Shown piece by piece: positions 56,815-64,000 of a stretch of 64,000 nucleotides of DNA. The notes below the pieces were generated by a model that worked only from the letters and a program-made list of their open reading frames with translations, made no database searches and was not told the origin of the DNA. The stretch covers positions 78,868 through 142,867 of the forward strand of contig VSDK01010468.1 in assembly GCA_009767595.1 (NCBI GenBank), in the 5' to 3' direction. Positions within the stretch are counted from its first letter, which is position 1, and every line of letters starts with the position of its first letter. This stretch comes from Symbiodinium kawagutii (taxonomy: Eukaryota; Sar; Dinophyceae; Suessiales; Symbiodiniaceae). A program made the position numbers and the translations under genes.

Positions 56815-57331
56815 TAGTGATGATCAATGTAAAAAGTAATCAGTAACTAATTATAGCTAATTACTGACCGTAATAATAATCATAATCATAGTCACCAGTA
56901 GTATCATACGTACTTCCAACCAGTTGTAATAAGACGGCTCGTAATATGATATGTTTGTGGTCAATAATGGTGAATGATGGTCAGCAAGTAGGTTGATGAT
57001 GATTGAGGATGATTGATAGTGATGGAGTTAATGATGATTTACAATGGTTCCTGGTGGTTACTGATGGTTAATGCAGGTTGATCATCGTCAATAGGGATTG
57101 TCATAACTGGTGAATACTGGTTAATTGATAATGGTTGAACATGTTGATGGTGGCTAGTCATTTCAAACGGGGCTACCCTCAGGTTGCTACAGCACCATTT
57201 CATGTTTTGTGGCGAGTTGAACATCGACCCAAATGGAATGAGTTGAACTCCTTCGAATTGGCAGTGGAGTTTTGTTCTTGCTTCCCAGATGTTATTGAAA
57301 TTAATTTCATAGTTTCTCATGAGGGGCAAGC

Positions 57332-57412
57332 AAGGGGGCCTCCATAGCCATGTTGGTACCTACTAACCATCCAAGGTTTGTCCATAGCCATGTTGGTACC
57401 TCGTAACCATCC
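57332..57412 (+). repeat. Direct duplication, about 38 bp
   Basis: Two copies of TCCATAGCCATGTTGGTACC followed by TACTAACCATCCAAG or TCGTAACCATCCAAG. Confidence 0.8.
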
Positions 57413-58389
57413 AAGAATAGCCATTATTAGTAGTGAAACCCACAGTTGGTTTGTGAATGGGGACTGGATCACTCAGCTTGGATGACAGGGCTCGATGAAA
57501 TCAACTCCGTTGGCCTATGGATTGGCGCGAGTTGCTTTAGCTAAAGCCTTTCATGGACTCTGTCAGACCACCCAAGACACCTTGCTCGAGACTGAAAATC
57601 TATAGCTCTCGAGGCGAGGGGAAGTATGTCAATGGTGGGCGCCATGAGCCATGAAAAAACCTGTGAACTACCGAGAACTGGACAGGGCTTCCAAATGCAT
57701 CCAAATGCTTCAACTTTGGCTCCCTGTTGACACCCGGGCTGGGGCGGGAAGTTGTCTCACAACCGACGGCGCGGGGCTTGGCAAAAGGCATCAGATACGA
57801 CCAGACTTTAGCAATGAGACGATTTGGAATGACCATGTGATACGATTTCAATACCTTTACTATCCTTTGATGCATACATTGAATGCGCATATACCTAGTA
57901 TTGATAGTTGATATTAGTTCATAGCATCATAGCATAACAGCGGATCTATTATCATATGTATATATGCTCTTTTGACTTTGTGAGTATCTCCATATTTTGA
58001 CCCCCAAGATATCTTCAGCATACATACCTTGAAAGCTTCCAGGCAGCGCATGCCCCGCCGGATAGCAGGGCTTTCCTTAAAGGAAAGCCAGCATTCAAAT
58101 GGAGACTGTAGCGTCTCGAGATACCGAAATGCGTCTCGAGATTGGATTCCGAAACGCGTCTCGAGAAACATGACCACCATGACGCACACGACTAGAACAT
58201 CAACAAGCTACAATAAACCTCCAGAACCTGTGGCTGAACAGCTGCAGACACCAGCAATATACATGTATACATATATGTCATCCAGGCATCCATCAATCTA
58301 TCAATGTTCGAGCGCACTCACATCGCTTCGACAAAGGCCACCAGGCGGGAGACTTAGTCACTGGGGCGCCGTTGGATGGAGCTCATGGG

Positions 58390-58473
58390 GGTTTCTCAAA
58401 AAGGGCGGACCCCCAAAAATTGTTGGCTTATTGCTGTAAATGCCTTTATCAGGGCACCCCTATTTTGAGAAAC
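58390..58473 (-). repeat. Family A element
   Basis: Short copy lacking the GGATGATTTGGG part. Confidence 0.7.
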
Positions 58474-58671
58474 ATCCAAATCAGCAGTGAACATGTGCAA
58501 ACCATCAACGGTACACGGAGACAAAAATCCACTCCCATGAGATTGTTCATGGAGAAGCCAGCAACCATCTTTGGGCACCATTTTAGGAACAACCCATGTA
58601 ATGACAATGAGAACAAACATGTGCAAATGACTTGTTGCTGGTTGACTAGAGAATGGAGAAGTGTTAGGACC

Positions 58672-58732
58672 AACAACGACAACAGCGACGACAACAGCGA
58701 CGACAACAACAACAACAACAACAACAACACAA
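58672..58732. repeat. AAC microsatellite with GACAACAGC units
   Basis: AACGACAACAGCGACGACAA followed by uninterrupted AAC. A GA tract lies nearby at 58851-58872. Confidence 0.9.
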
Positions 58733-59390
58733 AAGGGATGGGTAGTATGGTTGTCATAAGAAATATGCAAATCACTGACCATGGGTTTGCTTTTATCAGA
58801 AGTGTGGCTGCATGTCCCCTGTTCGCAGCAGGTGAACACACGGAACAACAGAGAGATAGAGAGAGAGAGAGTTGCTTGTTGTTCCATGTTCATTTGTTAG
58901 TTGTTAATGAACTTACCAACATGTAACAACATGTTCATTTATTCAACATGTGTTGCTTGTTGGTAACTTCATCTAATGTTGAATCCATGTTAACCAACCA
59001 CCCCTTTTTTGAGATAGATCACCTCAACTATTTAAGCTAAACTGGGTGTGGTTTAAATGAATCTACTAGTGTGTTCGATAATGCCGGTGTATCCAGTTCA
59101 TTTTCAACAGGTAAGCCATCAACACATGTTGATGTTCAAGGGTCAATGTGGTACCATGGGCATCTTCGCATAGCAAGTTTGAGCCGTCCGAGTATACTTG
59201 ATTTGAACCTGTGCTGACAGTGGGTGGATCATTATCTATAATCACACCAAGTATCAGCTATCATGATCAGTTTGCAGTTATCACAACTATCCATGGTCAA
59301 TTGTCATAATCATTGATTACAGTTCCCAAGTATCATAATATATCATCTATGTCTATTCTTTCGGATGGAGCCATACTGTACCAAACTCAG

Positions 59391-59462
59391 CGACTTCGGA
59401 TCATAGAACGCCAAAGGGTCGCTGCCAAGCGCAGAGACATCGGAGACTTTCAAACAGCCCAG
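59391..59462 (+). CDS. Candidate exon, basic helix
   Basis: 24 codons, phase 0 to 0, ACTCAG acceptor and GCCCAG-GTACG donor. It reads RLRIIERQRVAAKRRDIGDF then QTAQ. The frame is open about 10 codons upstream (DGAILYQTQ), so the exon may be longer. Confidence 0.55.
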
Positions 59463-59847
59463 GTACGAAGGGTAGGATGAGCCATCACAGCTGCGCGTAG
59501 TTCACCATTGACCACCGCAACCGCAAGCTATCAAATATTGGCCATCATTAGTGAATCAAATGATAATCAAATAGCACCAAACGATAATCAAATAGCTAGT
59601 GTTAATCACCAACCATAGTGAACAATTGGTGATCACTAGCTGATGATGAATCGTTATTCACCATGAAGCATTGCCCTGTACCAATATTTACCTATCTTGA
59701 ACCACAATTGATTAACCATGACTGATGACGAACCATGAATTACAGTACCTATAGAATTGAACACCACTAGCAACCACGAGGGGCAACACCCTTCAGCATC
59801 CATCGCATCTATCCATCAATCACCAGTAGCGATCCTTCAACCACAGA

Positions 59848-59950
59848 TGCTTTCTCAAAATAGAAGTACCCCCAAATCATCCTCAAAATGGTTGGTTGAT
59901 TACTGTAAATGGCTTATAAAGGATGATTGGGGGGGTACCATGGAGAAACC
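59848..59950 (+). repeat. Family A element
   Basis: Copy with interior CCCAAATCATCC plus a reversed half; ends just before the exon at 60001. Confidence 0.7.
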
Positions 59951-60000
59951 ACGCTCCTGCAACCACCAGGAACCGTGCCACTGGCCACCGCTTTGCCGAG

Positions 60001-60075
60001 GCGACCGAGTCGCTATAAAGACTGGTGCGTTTCCCAGCGGTTCCTGCTGCGGTGCCGCGCAAAAGCCGAGCGATG
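60001..60075 (+). CDS. Candidate exon, Trp-containing basic helix
   Basis: CCGAG acceptor and GATG-GTGGG donor. It reads RPSRYKDWCVSQRFLLRCRA then KAER. A family A element ends 50 bases upstream. Two other frames are partly open. Confidence 0.4.
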
Positions 60076-60715
60076 GTGGGTGATGGTGGTTGATGGTCAA
60101 CGGTTGGTTCAGGGCCAATGGTTAGCTGGCAATGCTGATGAGAAGCCGATCGTGAAAAGGTTGATGTTGAGTGATTGATGGTTAATGATGGTTATCACCA
60201 TTCATCACGGCTGGTTGGTTGATGATAGGCGGTGATCAGATGTGATTCATTAGTGGTCGATAGTGGTTGGCCACAGGTGAGAAGGTGATGACGCAGGATC
60301 CCCGGTTTGAGTTGCTGGTTGGTTCTGGATAGCCGTAGGTGCTTTTCCAGAGCCCAACCCTGTTCGGTTCACCTAGCAGGCTGGCTAATGCCCAGACGAG
60401 TCCGAACCATCGCCATTCAACGATCGGAACAAGTACTACGGACTATTACCATCTATCATCACCTGTTCACATCCATTGCCACCCACTACTATCTATTCAC
60501 ATCTATTACCATCTACTATTCACATCTATTAACATTAACCATCTACCAACATCTACAATGAATTAACGTTTATTAACCACCTATTGTGACCATCTAACAT
60601 CCATTACCAAATCCACCTATTGTTACCATCTACTAACATCCAAATCTACTATGATAAATTCACGAATCTAACCACCACTCATCACAGCAATCAGCAGCGA
60701 AGTTGTCTTGTCCAG

Positions 60716-60860
60716 GACTCTGGCCTGGCGGCCCTGGACGAGGGCTGAGGAGAGGCCACCGGGGATGGCTGGTGGTTGGGAGGGTGCTGCGGGGCTGCTG
60801 GCCTTTGCGGGATCCCGTTCCCCGGCCCCTTCATGCGGGGAAGTGAGGCCAGGCGGTAAT
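60716..60860 (+). CDS. Weak candidate coding island
   Basis: GC-rich and open after GTCCAG in one frame (TLAWRPWTRAEERPPGMAGG and on). A short alternative frame gives DSGLAALDE with a GC donor at 60744. The minus strand is open too. Unresolved. Confidence 0.25.
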
Positions 60861-61387
60861 GCGATGGTTTATGGTTCGTGGTAACCTCTAGGGATAAGAC
60901 ACCCAGTTGGTGACTGGTCCTGTGGTTATGGTGGCTATGAACTATTGATTTTTTGTTGAAGGAATCCATCCGACATTTGTTCAATAGCTGGTCATGGCTA
61001 TGGACTACTACCATCATGGCGATGGTTAGTTGACAGTTGGTGCAGTGGTTATGGTTGCGACCATGGTTCTAGCTTGTGGCGCTGAAACTGCAGATACCCT
61101 CAACACCAAGCTGAACTGAGCATTCCTGTCAACCAACCATAACATCAGGGGCTTGCACCCACAACTTGACGAAAACCACACATTCTTCAGCGATTTTAAT
61201 TGGCATATCATGGCAAATTCCTTTTTGGGTTCGGTAGCAACGCTCCGATTGCAAGTTGAGTGACAAGTCATTCAGCTATCTATATACTTATGATTTTTTC
61301 AGGACAGGCCAAGCCGTTAGCCAAGCTGTTCTTCATTAGTTGGTTTTCAGTCACCTGGTGGCTGCCGTTTTGTGGTGTTCTTTGTCT

Positions 61388-61440
<53 letters not shown>

Positions 61441-61441
61441 C
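61388..61441. repeat. TTG microsatellite
   Basis: About 18 TTG units in an otherwise featureless intron-like stretch. Confidence 0.95.
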
Positions 61442-61814
61442 TTGTTGTTCTTTGTGTTTTTGTTTCTTTGACCCCTGGCAATATTTTACAAAAAAGGTCG
61501 TAGCTATAGTGTTTTCACTTTTCACCCTTAGAGATTCTATGGGTTTCGTTGGCAACACTGTTGAAAAGAAGTTCATGTTCACTCTAAATCCACAAAATCA
61601 GAGGATTGCATGGGCTTGGTGTAAAATGAACTGCCTTGATAGTATCGGAATGTGCCTTGATGGATTCCACTTGGTGTTTGATTTAAACAAACACGTTGTC
61701 CTCTCGCTACTAGCACCAAAAGCCAGAGTCATTTTCAGAATCTGCTGCTATTTGCAAAGATGATTGTATAGAACGATGACAAACACGCTTCAGAGAGGGG
61801 TGCAAACAACGTGA

Positions 61815-61914
61815 GTGGTTCTTAAAATAGGGGACCCCCCCAAATCATACAACATTAACCATTTACAGTAAACCAACCATTTTGGGGTGTCCCCTCTGGC
61901 TTGAGAGAAACTCC
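61815..61914 (+). repeat. Family A element
   Basis: Full copy; a left half copy is at 62741-62800. Confidence 0.7.
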
Positions 61915-61995
61915 CAGATATCAAATCATTATATAAGCCCAGCATCATGAATTTTGCTTGGTTGCCAAGCAAGTCTGGAGTCTGATGAATCCCAG

Positions 61996-62140
61996 GCGTG
62001 CGCTGCGCCGCTGGTGTGATTGTCTCACACCGAATCACGCGACGCAAATTTCGACGCGTGGCAAATTCATGGCGCGTCTGGCAGCGCTGCTGGGATTACC
62101 TGGGACATCCTGGGACCATTGCCATGAGGAGCACAGCAAC
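61996..62140 (+). CDS. Weak candidate coding island
   Basis: After CCCAG, one frame reads RALRRWCDCLTPNHATQIST and RGKFMARLAALLGLPG to a stop at 62144-62146. GC-rich relative to its flanks. Strand and limits uncertain. Confidence 0.25.
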
Positions 62141-62481
62141 TCATGATCAGCCTGCTGATTTAGTGGCCGAGTGTACCAGGGACTAGCAATATCCAAGATC
62201 CTTGGGAGTTGGTAGTTGGGTTGACTGTTGGGTTGGCTTTTTCAATATCCAACACCGACCAAAATCCTTGAGTAGTTCCAGCTGCCAATATCCAATACCC
62301 TTGAGAGGACTTGGGAACTAGGGCAGGAGTGATGAGTCCATGTCCGTGGCCGTTGATGCTCAAGTTATCCTTGGATTTGGCGTGAGTGCGCAGGCGTGGG
62401 ATGGGTTGAGATCTAAGACCGCTGTGGCGACGTGCTCCAACCGCAAAGCGTGATTATCTTTATGGGATTGTGACCGATCGA

Positions 62482-62600
62482 TGTGGCTGTGAGCCAAGAC
62501 CCTGTACTTCTGGTTCCCCTATCATCAATCGTGGTTTTCCCTTTGAGTTTGTTGGTGATTATCCACCTAGACGTTGGTTGGTTAACTGCTTGACCCATTG
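62482..62600 (-). repeat. Family C element
   Basis: Reverse orientation, diverged terminal repeats (GGCTGTGAGCCAAGACCCTG). Confidence 0.65.
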
Positions 62601-63610
62601 ATGTAAGGACCAGCTCACTGCTTGCTTTCCCGGTCGATGCTCGGGGATGGTCGGACCTTGCTACTGAACCTAATCACCGTCGAATTCGTGGTAGAGTTTG
62701 ATGGGCGAAAATCGGGATGACTCGGCTCCATGTTACAGTTGGTGATTTCTCAGAAAGGGTACCCCCCAAATCATCCTTTATAGTAGTCATTTGAGCAACC
62801 GTCAAAACTCCGGTAATTTAAAAGTAGTATTCGGCTGCCATGGCTTGCAAGAAATCTTGAAAACATGAGGTAAGCGATGGGACCTTCCCAAATAGCGATA
62901 CCCCTTTTGTAATCTCTTGTATTGTTAAAGGTATTTGGAGGGTTTTACTCGCAAGCGATACCCCCCCAGAAAATCATATCGTTGAAATGTGCCAAAACTG
63001 TGGTAAGCGATGGGACCTTCCCAAATTTGTCCATGGCATTGATTTCGAACCAGAGTTTAGAAAGTCGCACATTTAGAGTAATAAACCATAGTGGACCAAA
63101 CATTTTGGAGGATCCCTTTAAAAAACAAGTTATGAACCAATTGCTTTGCATGATGTTAATTAGATCCATGAAGATACTCCTTGGATTGGAGTTACCCAGG
63201 CTTTGATTCGAACTGGTGCTCACCGGATCCCTGAGGAATCGCGGGATCGCACCACAAAAGCCATGCTTTAATGATGATCAACCACTTAACATCATGATTG
63301 AGTCTGGTAAGCATGGTTAAATGGTCGCTCATCATTAATGCTCAATGGTTAAGCATGATACCACTTGACACCAAGCTCAATGGTCAATCATGGTGTTAAG
63401 TGGTATGACTCCATGGTTCACCATGATTTCATGGTGAATCATGATATAACCATGGTGAACCACCGGCACCCACCGGCCTGATCCATCCCAAGCATCCCTG
63501 CTGGTTCAGACAACCACCGCTACGAACTGCGCCGGACAGGCGATGCGTAGCGGGAGCTCTGAGGCGTGGCTGGGGTGATACCTTGGTGAATGGATATCCT
63601 GGTTGGACAC

Positions 63611-63728
63611 TTGGCTATGGGTCAAGCAGTTAACCAACCACTACTGGTGGTTATTACCCAGCCAACTATAGGGAAAACAATGGTTAATGATAGGGGAAAC
63701 AGGGGTATAAGGTTTTGACCCACTGCCA
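63611..63728 (+). repeat. Family C element
   Basis: Full copy with good terminal repeats. Confidence 0.75.
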
Positions 63729-64000
63729 CTTGTCAGTAGATGTGGATAGTGGTTAGCTGGATCAATGTGCTTAATAGATGGTAGATGTGGATAGTGGTCA
63801 CCAAGAAAAATCGTTTGCTGGCTGAGAATGGCGGATTTACCGTTGATGCTCGTCGTTGACTCTTGTTTGAAACGGATTGAAACGGTGATGGTGATGACAA
63901 TTCCTGGGCGCAAATAGCTGCATCGTTGATGGAAACCAGTACTATCATGGCCAGTGACTGACTTTATTAAAGATAGCTACCATCAAATCGTAGGCAACCA

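Larger units (their letters stand above)
56214..59390. other. Intron or intergenic stretch
   Basis: GATGGTTAATGATGG-type degenerate text (56215-56700), family B and A elements, two small tandem repeats and GC-rich patches near 57700-57790 and 58040-58180. The latter carries three GCGTCTCGAG motifs. No convincing exon. Confidence 0.4.
183..60075 (+). other. Putative giant multi-exon host gene region (one or several genes)
   Basis: Some 35-40 short GC-rich islands, all best read on the plus strand, sit between AT-rich repeat-filled gaps. Most begin after AG (usually AGG) and end at G followed by GT, GC or GA. Runs of neighbours keep the reading phase: 5160-5467-6498-7989; 9635-11368-12592-13597-15834-17248-18263-19434-20353-21127-22557; 31405-34883-35590; 48977-49799-51464-51891-52424-53573-54820. 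The products are mostly charged helices, plus two EF-hands and a dynein-stalk-like segment. A calcium-regulated, possibly cytoskeletal coiled-coil protein is an inference. I cannot see the promoter, the start codon or a certain stop, and gene boundaries between blocks are open. Individual exon ends are by eye. Confidence 0.5.
60861..64000. other. 3' end of the window, mostly repeats
   Basis: TTG tract, family A and C elements, and one weak coding island (61996). A 3' GC-rich patch at 63480-63570 is open for short frames but ends in no clear donor. Confidence 0.4.

Overview
The window looks like dinoflagellate nuclear DNA, most likely from the order Suessiales (the Symbiodinium/Polarella side). 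The evidence is: long AT-rich, repeat-filled stretches separating very short GC-rich coding islands; splice sites of the dinoflagellate type (acceptor AG followed by G, donors GT, GC or GA); TTG, CAT and GATT microsatellites; a TTTTAGGG-like telomeric tract; and a tyrosine-recombinase retroelement carrying a cytosine-C5 DNA methyltransferase, a combination reported before from Symbiodinium. A 32-base N run marks an assembly gap. I see no bacterial genes, rRNA, tRNA or CRISPR array.

The clearest object is a 7.8 kb retrotransposon at 38687-46495. It has split direct repeats (left X-S, right S-Y-X-S-Y) and four overlapping reading frames: a basic/RS-rich ORF without an ATG, a Gag-like ORF, a Pol frame (RT and RNase H, with a DNA methyltransferase nested inside the RNase H domain), and a tyrosine recombinase. 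The repeats are almost identical, the frames are open and there is no target-site duplication. Related unoccupied copies of the insertion site occur elsewhere in the window. The element therefore looks young.

The remaining ~56 kb looks like introns and exons of one very large plus-strand gene, or a few genes, that I assembled by eye from small exons of about 40-230 bases. Block I (183-22601) encodes charged, coiled-coil-like exons, many of them phase-compatible with their neighbour. Block II (26911-37828) holds further exons. Block III (47411-60075) encodes a Lys/Glu-rich linker, two EF-hands (the second split by an intron at 49849-51463), a region resembling the microtubule-binding stalk of dynein heavy chains, and more helical exons. 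The retroelement sits in an intron between blocks II and III, in the same orientation. Whether all blocks belong to one transcript cannot be settled from the DNA alone.

The introns are packed with at least four families of short (about 100-120 bp) dispersed palindromic elements, here called A to D, resembling MITEs or introners. Family A alone has about 30 full or partial copies. Several tandem repeats, including a 24-bp minisatellite that stays open on both strands, add to the low-complexity content.
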